A stretch of DNA of 19,086 nucleotides, from contig JAVVEZ010000069.1 of the NCBI GenBank assembly GCA_032250895.1, forward strand, positions 1-19,086, given 5' to 3'. The translations under genes were made by a program, and so were the position numbers. Of the stretch, positions 1 to 7,462 are shown in pieces (position 1 is the stretch's first letter; every line of letters starts with the position of its first letter). The notes beneath the pieces were generated by a model. It was given only the letters and a program-made list of their open reading frames with translations. It was not told the DNA's origin and did not search any database. This stretch comes from JAVVEZ01 sp032250895. Its GTDB lineage: Bacteria; Pseudomonadota; Gammaproteobacteria; Pseudomonadales; Pseudohongiellaceae.

Positions 1-216
1 TGGCCTCAATGTGGAAAACCCTCGGCTCGATCGTTTCTACGGCGCAGACTCCTAGACCGGATAGCCGGCGCCAAACTGTCAGCAGGCAAAGAGTCTGAGC
101 AGATGCACCATGGCCTCGATCAGGCTTTAACGTGTGAACGGCAGACAAGTTGACACAGTGTAAATTGAATCGGGCCTGAAAGGTAGGCCACAGTCCGGTA
201 TTGGCGCGCAGGGCCC
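1..216. other. Left edge: non-coding stretch, possible 3' end of an upstream gene
   Basis: No gene can be firmly supported here. A short open stretch in frame 2 reads GLNVENPRLDRFYGADS and stops with TAG at 52-54; it could be the C-terminus of a rightward gene that begins outside the window, but 17 residues are too few to judge. From 55 to 216 I see no good coding frame. It is the region downstream of bioA on the minus strand, and it holds only a weak hairpin (GGCCT at 173-177 with AGGCC at 185-189) and an imperfect palindrome around TTGACACAGTGTAAA (150-164). No U-tract terminator for bioA is visible. Confidence 0.4.
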
Positions 217-1545
217 TTACGAACGGGCACACCATGCCCGGATGGCGCCGGTCAGCCGGCTCAGGTCTGCGGCCTCGATGACATAGGCCGGCATGATGTA
301 GACCAGCTTGCCAAAGGGACGAATCCAGACGCCCTGGCTGACAAAGAATGTCTGCGCCCTGGCCATGTCCACGGCGGTCTTCATTTCCACGACACCGATG
401 GCGCCCAGGACCCGGACGTCCGCGACCGATGCCTCCTCCAGACAGGGGGCAAGTTCTGCCATCAGTTGCATCTCGATGGTCGCGACCCTCTGTCGCCAGG
501 GCGACTCGAGCAGCAGGCGGGTGCTGGCAAGTGCCACGGCACAGGCCAGGGGATTGGCCATGAAGGTGGGGCCATGCATGAACACGCCGCCGTGGCGGGA
601 GATGCCCGCGCTCACCCGGGTGTTGCAAAGTGTGGCGGCCAGGCTCAGGTAACCGCCGGTCAGGGCCTTGCCCACACACAGGATGTCGGGTTCGATGGCA
701 GCATGTTCACAGGCAAACAGGAGGCCGCTGCGGCCAAAGCCGGTGGCAATTTCATCGGCTATCAGCAGTACATCAAATTCAGCGCAGAGCAGGCTGACTT
801 CGCGCAGATAGTGCGCCGAGTAGAAGAACATACCGCCGGCGCCCTGCACGATGGGCTCCAGGATCACCGCAGCGATATTGTCATGGTGCCGTTCCAGCAG
901 AGTCCTGAAGCTCTCGATATCGTCTGGATTCCAGTCTTCATGGAAGCGGCAGCTTGGGGCCTGGGCAAAATAATTCTGGTTCAGAACCCCGGTAAACATC
1001 TCGTGCATGCCGGTGAGCGGGTCACAGACTCCCATCGCGGCAAAGGTGTCGCCATGGTAGCCGCGGCGGATCGTGAGCAGGCGGGTCTTGCGCGGCTGGC
1101 CGGCACTGGCCCAGTATTGCAGGGCCATTTTGATGGCGACTTCCACCGCCACCGAGCCGGAATCGGAAAAAAACACTTGTTGCAGCGAGGGCGGGGTGAT
1201 GTCCAGCAGCAGCGCTGCCAGTTCGACCGCCGGAGCATGGGTGAGACCGCCGAACATCACGTGGGACATTTGGTCCACCTGCGCTTTCAGGGCGGCATTC
1301 AAATGCGGGTGGTTATAGCCATGAATGGCACACCACCAGGATGCCATGCCATCGATCAGCTGTTCGCCGTTTTCCAGGCAAAGTCTGACGCCCTGGGCCG
1401 AGACCACCGGATATACCGGCAGCGGATGAGCCATCGAGGTATAGGGGTGCCAGAGATGCTTGTGGTCAAAATCCAGGTCGATCAAGGTTTGGGTGGTCCA
1501 TAGTCGGGCATGCCGGGATTGTAAAGAAATGACAGAGCAATTCAT
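217..1545 (-). CDS. bioA: Adenosylmethionine-8-amino-7-oxononanoate aminotransferase (DAPA synthase)
   Basis: PLP-dependent class III aminotransferase that converts KAPA to DAPA using S-adenosylmethionine as amino donor, the third of the four ring-building steps, in the cytoplasm. The 442-residue protein follows E. coli BioA closely from LWHPYTSM (31-38) onward: SWWCAIHGYNHP, SHVMFGGLTHAP, the phosphate-binding DSGSVAVEVA (128-137), GYHGDTF, EPIVQGAGGM, the PLP-pocket DEIATGFGR (264-272), the Schiff-base lysine K293 in VGKALTGG, and the ending GVWIRPFGKL. The chosen ATG (1543-1545) overlaps the comF stop as ATGA, which implies translational coupling. An in-frame ATG 21 bases earlier is possible. 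The N-terminus is some 18 residues longer than in E. coli, so an internal TTG just before LWHPYTS is a second alternative. It probably shares a transcript with comF and so the BirA-like operator at 2251-2282. Confidence 0.95.
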   Translation of the reverse strand: MNCSVISLQSRHARLWTTQTLIDLDFDHKHLWHPYTSMAHPLPVYPVVSAQGVRLCLENGEQLIDGMASWWCAIHGYNHPHLNAALKAQVDQMSHVMFGGLTHAPAVELAALLLDITPPSLQQVFFSDSGSVAVEVAIKMALQYWASAGQPRKTRLLTIRRGYHGDTFAAMGVCDPLTGMHEMFTGVLNQNYFAQAPSCRFHEDWNPDDIESFRTLLERHHDNIAAVILEPIVQGAGGMFFYSAHYLREVSLLCAEFDVLLIADEIATGFGRSGLLFACEHAAIEPDILCVGKALTGGYLSLAATLCNTRVSAGISRHGGVFMHGPTFMANPLACAVALASTRLLLESPWRQRVATIEMQLMAELAPCLEEASVADVRVLGAIGVVEMKTAVDMARAQTFFVSQGVWIRPFGKLVYIMPAYVIEAADLSRLTGAIRAWCARS

Positions 1546-2282
1546 ATGGTTCTGGCCACCGACCATACATGCACCTCACGCACGCCGTGGCTGATCAGCA
1601 GGCGACTCAATTCCTGCAGGGTGGAGCCCGTGGTCATCACATCGTCGATCAGCGCCACGCGGCCAACGTCCTGCATACTGCCGGCTTGCAGAGCAAAGGC
1701 ATTGCGCAGGTTGCGGCGTCTTTGTGGTGCCGACAGGCCCAATTGCGGGGGCGTCTGCCGGAGTCGTCGACAGCAGGAATGATGCAGCGGAATACCCAGC
1801 CGTGTGGCAATGGGCCGGGCCAGTTCCAGAGCCTGGTTGAAGCCGCGCTGACGCAGGCGCCGGGGATGCAGCGGTACCGGCACCAGCAGGTCTGGGCAGG
1901 GGCTGTCCCGATAGCAAAATTCGAGTCTGCGCAATAGCAGTGCCGCCAGAACCTCGCCGTACAGAAGTTTCTGCCGGTATTTGAAAGCGGTGACAAGACC
2001 GGCGACCGGATCAGCATAGTGGAAAGCTGAAACCGCACGATAAAACGCCGGGGGACGGTTCAGGCAGGCGCCACAAAGATTTTTTCCGGCAGCCCCCGGT
2101 GGCAGTGGCAGGGCACAGCGAAAGCAGCAGGCATCCAGCCAGGGTAAGGAATTCAGGCAGGCCTGGCAGAGATCGATGCCGGTCTCGGCCTCCTTTCTGC
2201 ACAGAATGCAGGTATAGGGTAGCAGCCAGGCTTGCAGGGTCCTTGCGTAGTGGTAAACCCTGTTTCGGGAATGGGTTGACAT
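1542..2282 (-). CDS. comF: ComF family phosphoribosyltransferase-like protein
   Basis: 246-residue ComF/GntX family protein. The N-terminal part carries paired cysteines typical of a zinc-binding module (C25/C28, C39/C42, C53/C56, C70/C73). The C-terminal part is a type I phosphoribosyltransferase fold with VPVPLHPRRLRQRGFNQA (134-151) and the PRPP-binding signature VALIDDVMTTGST (209-221). ComF homologues are linked to DNA uptake and to use of DNA as a nutrient; the exact reaction is unsettled. I chose the ATG at 2280-2282 because GAGG (minus strand, 2292-2295) precedes it with a 9-base spacing; the frame stays open further upstream but lacks family sequence. The gene is divergent from bioB and its stop overlaps bioA (ATGA). 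A comF next to bioB is, from memory, also found in pseudomonads. Its start codon lies inside the BirA-like operator, so biotin may control it. Confidence 0.88.
   Translation of the reverse strand: MSTHSRNRVYHYARTLQAWLLPYTCILCRKEAETGIDLCQACLNSLPWLDACCFRCALPLPPGAAGKNLCGACLNRPPAFYRAVSAFHYADPVAGLVTAFKYRQKLLYGEVLAALLLRRLEFCYRDSPCPDLLVPVPLHPRRLRQRGFNQALELARPIATRLGIPLHHSCCRRLRQTPPQLGLSAPQRRRNLRNAFALQAGSMQDVGRVALIDDVMTTGSTLQELSRLLISHGVREVHVWSVARTI
2251..2282. promoter_or_regulatory. BirA-like biotin operator between comF-bioA and bioBFCD
   Basis: TGGTAAACC (2251-2259), a 14-base spacer, then GGTTGACAT (2274-2282). The known gammaproteobacterial BirA site is TTGTAAACC, a spacer of about 14-16, GGTTTACAA. 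The two halves match at 8 of 9 and 7 of 9 positions. The right half includes the -35 hexamer of the bioB promoter and, on the other strand, the comF start codon. Position, divergent flanking genes and sequence all agree with biotin-loaded BirA repression of both arms. On the minus strand TATGAT (2304-2299) could be a -10 for comF, but transcription from it would begin at its ribosome-binding site, so the true leftward start is uncertain. Confidence 0.8.
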
Positions 2283-2303
2283 CCAGGCTTGCCTCACTAT
2301 CAT
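2276..2303 (+). promoter_or_regulatory. Sigma-70 promoter for bioBFCD
   Basis: TTGACA (2276-2281, perfect -35), a 16-base spacer, and TATCAT (2298-2303, 5 of 6 match to TATAAT). Transcription would begin near 2310, leaving a leader of about 105 bases before bioB. The -35 box is inside the right half of the BirA-like operator, so bound repressor would exclude RNA polymerase. Confidence 0.7.
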
Positions 2304-2414
2304 AGGATGCCTTGAGTCTAGACCTGATTCCGGCAAAGGCCAGCCTGTGTGGAGCCTCCAAACAAATCTGGAGCGTCTCGGCGGGCTCCTTGACAAAAAT
2401 CCTGAGGAACGATC

Positions 2415-3455
2415 TTGAAAATGTCACTACCCGAGGAAAGCTCATTGCGCCACGATTGGCGCAATGACGAAATCGAGGCCCTGTTCGCCTTGCCTTTCAA
2501 CGACCTGCTGTTCAGGGCTCAAAGCCTTCATCGCCGCTACTTTGACGCGAATGCCGTGCAGGTCAGCACCCTGCTCTCGATCAAGACCGGTGCCTGTCCG
2601 GAAGACTGCAAGTATTGCTCCCAGAGTGGGCACTACAACACCGGCCTGGAAAAGGAAAAGCTCATGGCCACGGAAAAAGTGCTCGCGCAGGCCCGGCAGG
2701 CAAAGGAAAATGGTGCGTCCCGTTTTTGCATGGGAGCTGCCTGGAAACACCCCTCGCAGAAAGATTTTCCTCATGTTCTGGAGATGGTCAGGGGTGTTCG
2801 GGCACTGGGTCTGGAAACCTGCATGACCCTGGGCGCACTGAGCCGGGAACAGAGCGAGGCCCTGGCCGAGGCCGGTCTGGATTATTACAATCACAACATC
2901 GATACCTCCAGGGAATACTACGAAAAGATCATCACCACCCGTAGCTTCGAAGGGCGTCTCGACACCCTGGGCCATGTCCGGGAAGCGGGCATCAAGGTCT
3001 GCTGTGGTGGCATCGTCGGCATGGGGGAAAGCCCAAAAGACAGAATCGGTTTTTTGCGGGAACTGGCCAATCTGCCGACCCATCCCGAGAGTGTACCGAT
3101 CAACAAGCTGGTAAAAATTGCAGGGACGCCACTGGCCCAGGTGGAAGACATCGACCCCTTCGATTTCATCCGCCTGATAGCCGTGGCCAGAATTCTCATG
3201 CCCGCATCCCATGTCCGGCTGTCGGCCGGCCGTGAGCAGATGAATGATCAGATGCAGGCACTGTGTTTCTTTGCAGGCGCCAATTCCATTTTTTATGGCG
3301 AGAAACTGCTTACCACGTCCAACCCTCTGGGAAATGACGACATGGCACTGTTTGCCAGATTGGGTATTCATGCTGAAACAAGGGAGATGGACGGTCTCGA
3401 TGATTATCGGCAGCCTGTAGTGTCGTCAGTTTTCCATGACGCGATGTCAAACTGA
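2415..3455 (+). CDS. bioB: Biotin synthase (radical SAM)
   Basis: Inserts sulfur into dethiobiotin to give biotin, using a radical-SAM [4Fe-4S] cluster and a sacrificial [2Fe-2S] cluster. The 346-residue protein tracks E. coli BioB throughout: VSTLLSIKTGACPEDCKYC with cluster cysteines C61, C65 and C68; RFCMGAAWK; GLDYYNHNIDTS; ITTRSFEGRLDTL; GIKVCCGGIVGMGE; PESVPINKLVKIAGTPLA; and VRLSAGREQMN carrying the arginine ligand of the auxiliary cluster. The ending is shorter than in E. coli. Two starts are possible: TTG at 2415, six bases after GAGGA (2404-2408), or ATG at 2421, twelve bases after it; the difference is two residues. It is the first gene of the rightward bio operon. Confidence 0.97.
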   Translation: MKMSLPEESSLRHDWRNDEIEALFALPFNDLLFRAQSLHRRYFDANAVQVSTLLSIKTGACPEDCKYCSQSGHYNTGLEKEKLMATEKVLAQARQAKENGASRFCMGAAWKHPSQKDFPHVLEMVRGVRALGLETCMTLGALSREQSEALAEAGLDYYNHNIDTSREYYEKIITTRSFEGRLDTLGHVREAGIKVCCGGIVGMGESPKDRIGFLRELANLPTHPESVPINKLVKIAGTPLAQVEDIDPFDFIRLIAVARILMPASHVRLSAGREQMNDQMQALCFFAGANSIFYGEKLLTTSNPLGNDDMALFARLGIHAETREMDGLDDYRQPVVSSVFHDAMSN

Positions 3456-3468
3456 GCGGGAACCGGTC

Positions 3469-4662
3469 TTGAACAAGCTGGATGCGAAGCTGAGAACTGC
3501 TCTTGATGAGAGACGTGCGCAGGGGCTTTATCGGGAACGAAAGATTTCAAGCTCGCCGCAAGGAACCGACGTCGTCGTGGCAGGCAGAAACCTGCTGTCA
3601 TTCTGCAGCAACGATTATCTGGGGCTTGCTGCTCACCCTGATGTTATTCGATCATTCAAGAATGCTGCGGACCGTTATGGCGTGGGCAGCGGCGCATCGC
3701 ATCTGGTCAGTGGTCACAGCGAGGCTCATCATGCCCTGGAAGAGGAACTGGCGGCGTTTACCGGGAGGAGCCGGGCCTTGTTGTTCTCCAGTGGCTATAT
3801 GGCCAACCTGGGCGTGACAGGCAGCCTGATCGGTGCCGGGGATCATGTTTTTGAGGACCGGCTCAATCACGCCTCGCTGCTGGATGGGGGTCTGTTCAGC
3901 GGTGCCCGGTTTCGGCGCTATCCCCATCTCGAAAGCGATGGCCTGGCCGAGGCTCTGATGGCATGTGAATCCGGCAAAAGAAAACTGATCGTTTCCGATG
4001 GAGTCTTCAGCATGGATGGCGATATGGCGCCACTTGCCGACTTGTCGGCATTGGCGGCTGCGCACAACGCCATTCTGATGATAGATGATGCTCACGGTTT
4101 TGGCTGTCTGGGTCAGGATGGCGGTGGTATTGCCAGTCATTTCCGGGAAGCCGGATATGACGTCAACGAACATACACTGCCGGTATTGGTCGGCACGCTG
4201 GGCAAGGCCTTCGGTACTGCAGGCGCTTTCGTGAGTGGCAGCAATGAGCTGATTGAAACCCTGATTCAGTTTTGCCGACCCTATATCTATACCACGGCCA
4301 TGCCGCCCGCCATTGCCGAAGCCACGCGCTGCAGTTTGAAAATACTGCAAACGGAAAGTTGGCGGCGGGAACACTTGCGGGATATGGTCGGGCGTTTCCG
4401 AAGCCATTGCCAGGCCCTGGGTTTCCACCTGATTGATTCCCTCACTCCCATTCAGGCTCTGGTGCTGGGCGACGTGGACAAGACTGTCGAAGCAAGCCGA
4501 ATCCTGCAGGAAGACGGCATTTTTGTGTCGGCCATTCGTCCGCCGACGGTTCCAAACGGGACGGCCAGGCTGCGCTTTACCTTCAGTGCCGGGCATACCG
4601 AGGCACAGTTTCAGCGGCTGTTGTCGGCTCTGGAGAAGATTGCACTGCCGGCCGAAGAATAA
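3469..4662 (+). CDS. bioF: 8-amino-7-oxononanoate synthase (KAPA synthase)
   Basis: PLP-dependent alpha-oxoamine synthase that condenses pimeloyl-ACP (or -CoA) with L-alanine to KAPA. Recognised by NLLSFCSNDYLGLAAHPDVI, GVGSGASHLVSGHSEAHHALE, FSSGYMANLG, SDGVFSMDGDMAPL, DDAHGFGCLG (206-215) and the Schiff-base lysine K246 in TLGKAFG. I prefer the TTG start at 3469, which gives MNKLDAKLRTALDERR, aligned with the E. coli N-terminus (397 residues); the purine-rich GAGCGGGA just after the bioB stop can serve as ribosome-binding site. The in-frame ATG at 3436 lies inside bioB and would add 11 residues without family similarity. The gene ends in TAATG, overlapping the bioC start by one base. Confidence 0.95.
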   Translation: MNKLDAKLRTALDERRAQGLYRERKISSSPQGTDVVVAGRNLLSFCSNDYLGLAAHPDVIRSFKNAADRYGVGSGASHLVSGHSEAHHALEEELAAFTGRSRALLFSSGYMANLGVTGSLIGAGDHVFEDRLNHASLLDGGLFSGARFRRYPHLESDGLAEALMACESGKRKLIVSDGVFSMDGDMAPLADLSALAAAHNAILMIDDAHGFGCLGQDGGGIASHFREAGYDVNEHTLPVLVGTLGKAFGTAGAFVSGSNELIETLIQFCRPYIYTTAMPPAIAEATRCSLKILQTESWRREHLRDMVGRFRSHCQALGFHLIDSLTPIQALVLGDVDKTVEASRILQEDGIFVSAIRPPTVPNGTARLRFTFSAGHTEAQFQRLLSALEKIALPAEE

Positions 4663-5459
4663 TGAGCGCAGACAGCTATCAACTGGACAAACAGCGCATT
4701 GCCCGCTCTTTTGGCCGGGCCGCCGCATCCTACGATTTTTTTGCCGCCCTGCAACGGCGGGTAGCCGACCACTTGCTTGCGGAAAGTGCCGGGCATAACA
4801 GAAAAACCAGAATACTCGATCTGGGCTCCGGCACCGGTTATGGCACAGAAAAACTATGCAGAAAATTTCCTGCTGCTGAAATTTATAGCCTGGACCTGGC
4901 TCTGGGCATGCTGCAATTTGCTGCCCTGAAAAACCCCGGTATTGAAACCGGCGCTGTTTGCGGTGATGCCGAAAGACTGCCGTTCGCTGCCGCCACCTTT
5001 GATCTGATTTTCTCCAGTCTCAGCATGCAATGGTGCCGGGATCATTCAGCATTTTTTTCTGAACTGAAAAGAATATTATGCCCGGATGGGCGGTGTTTCC
5101 TCAGCACCTTTGGTCCGGATACGCTCAGGGAGGTAAGAGCAGCCTGGTCGATCGTGGATGATTTCGTTCACGTCAACCAGTTCGCTGATGCCGGAACTCT
5201 GAAAAAAATGGCGGAACAGGAAAATTTTACCCATGTGAGTCTGAAGGCAGAGTCCCATCAGGTTCATTATGCCGGATTTGCCGAACTTGCCACTGAACTC
5301 AAGGCCATCGGCGCCCATAACATGAACAGGGGGCAGGCCAGCGGGCTGACCGGGAGGGACAGATTGGCAAGATTTCGTCAAATTTTTGAATCATATGCCA
5401 TAAATGGCAAGGGTATTCCGGTGACATGGGAAGTGTTTTACCTGGGACTTCATGCCTGA
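4662..5459 (+). CDS. bioC: Malonyl-ACP O-methyltransferase
   Basis: SAM-dependent methyltransferase that methylates the free carboxyl of malonyl-ACP, disguising it so that fatty acid synthesis can extend it to pimeloyl-ACP methyl ester. The 265-residue protein shows the BioC N-terminus (QRIARSFGRAAASYD, 11-25), motif I ILDLGSGTGYGTE (51-63), a SLDLALGML motif II, and DLIFSSLSMQWC followed by FSELKRILCPDGRCFLSTFGPDTLREV, all typical of BioC. The ATG overlaps the bioF stop (TAATG) and the gene ends in TGATG with bioD, so bioF, bioC and bioD are translationally coupled. No methyl esterase gene (bioH, bioG or another) is interleaved, although several relatives carry bioH between bioF and bioC. 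Confidence 0.93.
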   Translation: MSADSYQLDKQRIARSFGRAAASYDFFAALQRRVADHLLAESAGHNRKTRILDLGSGTGYGTEKLCRKFPAAEIYSLDLALGMLQFAALKNPGIETGAVCGDAERLPFAAATFDLIFSSLSMQWCRDHSAFFSELKRILCPDGRCFLSTFGPDTLREVRAAWSIVDDFVHVNQFADAGTLKKMAEQENFTHVSLKAESHQVHYAGFAELATELKAIGAHNMNRGQASGLTGRDRLARFRQIFESYAINGKGIPVTWEVFYLGLHA

Positions 5460-6187
5460 TGAGTGCTAATGGATCGAATATGTTGCCACCTGGAACTGTT
5501 TTTATTACCGGTACCGATACGGATGTTGGCAAGACCTTTGTCAGTTGCGGCATACTGGAGGCCGCCGCCGCACGGGGTCTGTCGACAGCAGCCTGCAAAC
5601 CGGTGGCGGCGGGTGCCCGGGATACCGGGGAGGGGCTGCGCAACGGGGATGCCCTTGCGCTGCTGCGAAGAGCCACCTTGCCACTGAGCTACCAGGAGGT
5701 CAATCCCCTTTGTTTTGAGAGGGCGGTGGCCCCTCATGTTGCAGCGGCTCTCACTGGCAGGCGCATCAGTGTGACCCGCCTGGCCGGGATGTGCCGGGGA
5801 CTGCTGCTGCATCGCGCCGATCTCACTGTCATCGAGGGTGCCGGGGGCTGGAAGGTCCCGCTCAATAACCGGGAACTCCTGTCCGATCTGGTCAGGGAAA
5901 TCAGGGTCCCGGTAGTGATGGTCGTGGCGATGCGGCTTGGCTGTCTCAATCAGGCGCTGCTGACGGCGCAGGCCATCAGGCAGGATGGACTGCAACTGGC
6001 CGGCTGGATTGCCAACCAGACGCAACCCGGGATGCCCTGTTATCAGGAAAATATCGATGCCCTGAAAAGCTGGCTCGCAGCGCCACTGCTTGCCGAAATC
6101 GGTTTTGTGAAGGATTTCAGTGAGACCTCATCCTGTGCCGCGAGTATCGATATCGACAGGCTCCTGGCCACGCTTGTGCCGGAGTGA
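5459..6187 (+). CDS. bioD: Dethiobiotin synthetase
   Basis: ATP-dependent carboxylation and ring closure of DAPA to dethiobiotin, in the cytoplasm. The 242-residue protein has the P-loop GTDTDVGKT (18-26), the substrate-lysine region ACKPVAAG, GLRNGDALAL, VAPHVAA, VIEGAGGWKVPL and VVAMRLGCLNQALLTAQAI, all matching BioD. I chose the ATG at 5459, which overlaps the bioC stop as TGATG; a start at 5426 is open but would lie inside bioC, and an ATG at 5480 would also leave a complete domain. It is the last gene of the bio operon. I see no clear terminator in the 125 bases before trhO, so read-through is possible. Confidence 0.95.
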   Translation: MSANGSNMLPPGTVFITGTDTDVGKTFVSCGILEAAAARGLSTAACKPVAAGARDTGEGLRNGDALALLRRATLPLSYQEVNPLCFERAVAPHVAAALTGRRISVTRLAGMCRGLLLHRADLTVIEGAGGWKVPLNNRELLSDLVREIRVPVVMVVAMRLGCLNQALLTAQAIRQDGLQLAGWIANQTQPGMPCYQENIDALKSWLAAPLLAEIGFVKDFSETSSCAASIDIDRLLATLVPE

Positions 6188-6253
6188 TGGCAGGGGACTT
6201 GTTCAGAGCGTCCCGGCGTCTTGCAAAAAGAGGACGCGATACTGGTTCGCCGC

Positions 6254-6259
6254 TATAAT
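6254..6259 (+). promoter_or_regulatory. Probable -10 box of the trhO promoter
   Basis: Perfect TATAAT, 54 bases before the trhO ATG, in the gap after bioD. The hexamer 17 bases upstream (AGGACG, 6231-6236) is a poor -35, so strength is uncertain. It suggests that trhO can be transcribed separately from the biotin operon. Confidence 0.5.
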
Positions 6260-6312
6260 GCCCACTGGTTTTGCTCCGGATTTACGATCCGATTCGCAGA
6301 AGGAGAATGATC

Positions 6313-7281
6313 ATGGCACCGATCGTCGTGTGCGCGCTATACCATTTCGTCAGGCTGGAGGACTATGCCGATCTTCAGCAGCCCCTGCTGGCCGTCCTCA
6401 AGAAGAACCATGTCAAAGGCACCCTGTTGCTGGCCCGTGAAGGCATCAACGGTACGATTGCCGGTACCCGCGACGGCATCGATCAGGTTCTGAACTGGCT
6501 CAAATCCGATCCAAGACTGGCACAGCTCGACCACAAGGAGTCCTTCGACGACGAGTTGCCTTTTTACCGCAGCAAGGTGAAACTCAAGAAGGAAATTGTC
6601 ACCCTGGGCGTCGAGGGGATCGATCCCCTGCGCACAGTGGGGACCCATGTCGATGCCAGGGACTGGAACGCACTGATCAGTGATCCGGCCATCACCCTGA
6701 TCGACACCCGGAACGACTACGAGGTGGAAATTGGCAGCTTCAAAAATGCCATCAATCCCGGCACGGCATCCTTTCGGGAGTTCCCTGCGTATGTGAAGCA
6801 GCATCTGGATCCGCGCCGGCACAAGAAGGTTGCGATGTTCTGCACGGGCGGGATCCGCTGTGAAAAGTCCACGGCCTATCTCAAGGAAAACGGTTTCGAC
6901 GAGGTCTATCACCTGAAGGGTGGGATCCTGAAATACCTGGAAACGATCCCGCCGGAAGAGTCTCTGTGGCAAGGGGAGTGTTTTGTCTTCGATAATCGTG
7001 TTGCGGTCAACCATGCCTTGCAAAAAGGGGCGTATGACCAATGTCATGCCTGCCGTCTGCCCTTGACCGAGGCCGATAAAAACAGCCCAAAATACGAAAA
7101 AGGTGTCAGTTGTCCCCGCTGTTTCGACAAAAAAAGTCCGGAAAGGAAACAGAATTATCAGGAGCGGGAGAGACAGATTCAGCTCGCGGCTGCACGGGGC
7201 GAGCCGCATCTGGGTGAAGATGTGAGTGCCAGGATCAGCATACGCAAGGCGCAAAAGGCGGCACTGAAACGTAGTGTCTGA
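6313..7281 (+). CDS. trhO: tRNA uridine-34 hydroxylase, rhodanese family (TrhO/YceA)
   Basis: Oxygen-dependent hydroxylation of wobble uridine-34 in tRNA to ho5U, the step before cmo5U/mcmo5U. The 322-residue protein has an N-terminal ferredoxin-like domain (LLAREGINGTIAGT, 39-52), a central rhodanese domain (LIDTRNDYEVEIGSFKNAI) with catalytic C177 in CTGGIRCEKS and the second cysteine C183, then VYHLKGGILKYLE, and a C-terminal region with paired cysteines C244/C247 and C267/C270 that resembles a zinc site. It is shorter than E. coli YceA at both ends. The ATG at 6313 is chosen because AGGAG (6301-6305) precedes it by seven bases; the upstream frame from TTG 6271 includes the promoter region. 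It appears to be a single-gene unit between bioD and the cytochrome gene. Confidence 0.93.
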   Translation: MAPIVVCALYHFVRLEDYADLQQPLLAVLKKNHVKGTLLLAREGINGTIAGTRDGIDQVLNWLKSDPRLAQLDHKESFDDELPFYRSKVKLKKEIVTLGVEGIDPLRTVGTHVDARDWNALISDPAITLIDTRNDYEVEIGSFKNAINPGTASFREFPAYVKQHLDPRRHKKVAMFCTGGIRCEKSTAYLKENGFDEVYHLKGGILKYLETIPPEESLWQGECFVFDNRVAVNHALQKGAYDQCHACRLPLTEADKNSPKYEKGVSCPRCFDKKSPERKQNYQERERQIQLAAARGEPHLGEDVSARISIRKAQKAALKRSV

Positions 7282-7377
7282 ACAGGAGGAACTGGTCGGC
7301 TTTGACCTGGGTCATGGATTCAATGATTGCAGGGGAAATTCCTGTTTCCGAAGGCTGCCGTGCGTGCCGGTAGATGG

Positions 7378-7383
7378 TAGAAT
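7378..7383 (+). promoter_or_regulatory. Possible -10 box upstream of the diheme cytochrome gene
   Basis: TAGAAT (5 of 6 to consensus) in the 181-base gap before the cytochrome gene, with CTGCCG (7355-7360) at 17-base spacing as a weak -35. It resembles the -10 regions upstream of trhO (TATAATGCC) and dxs (TAGAATGGC). An A/T-rich run (7405-7428) lies between it and the start codon. Nothing else is recognised in the gap. Confidence 0.35.
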
Positions 7384-7462
7384 TCCGGCGCCCTATCCGG
7401 CAAATGTTTTTTTTATTAATCGATAAAATCCTGACAGCCCAAGGTCAGGCAGGATAACTGAC

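Noticed and set aside
150..164. TTGACA followed by an imperfect palindrome as a rightward promoter
   Set aside because: No -10 at 16-18 bases and no plus-strand gene follows; it points into the 3' end of bioA.
466..1503. Plus-strand open frame of 345 codons opposite bioA
   Set aside because: Mirror of bioA, which has every catalytic motif; no ribosome-binding site or domain supports the other strand.
7290..7428. Open stretch after GGAGGA in the gap between trhO and the cytochrome gene
   Set aside because: It has a ribosome-binding-like sequence but no ATG, GTG or TTG at the right spacing, and its translation resembles nothing.
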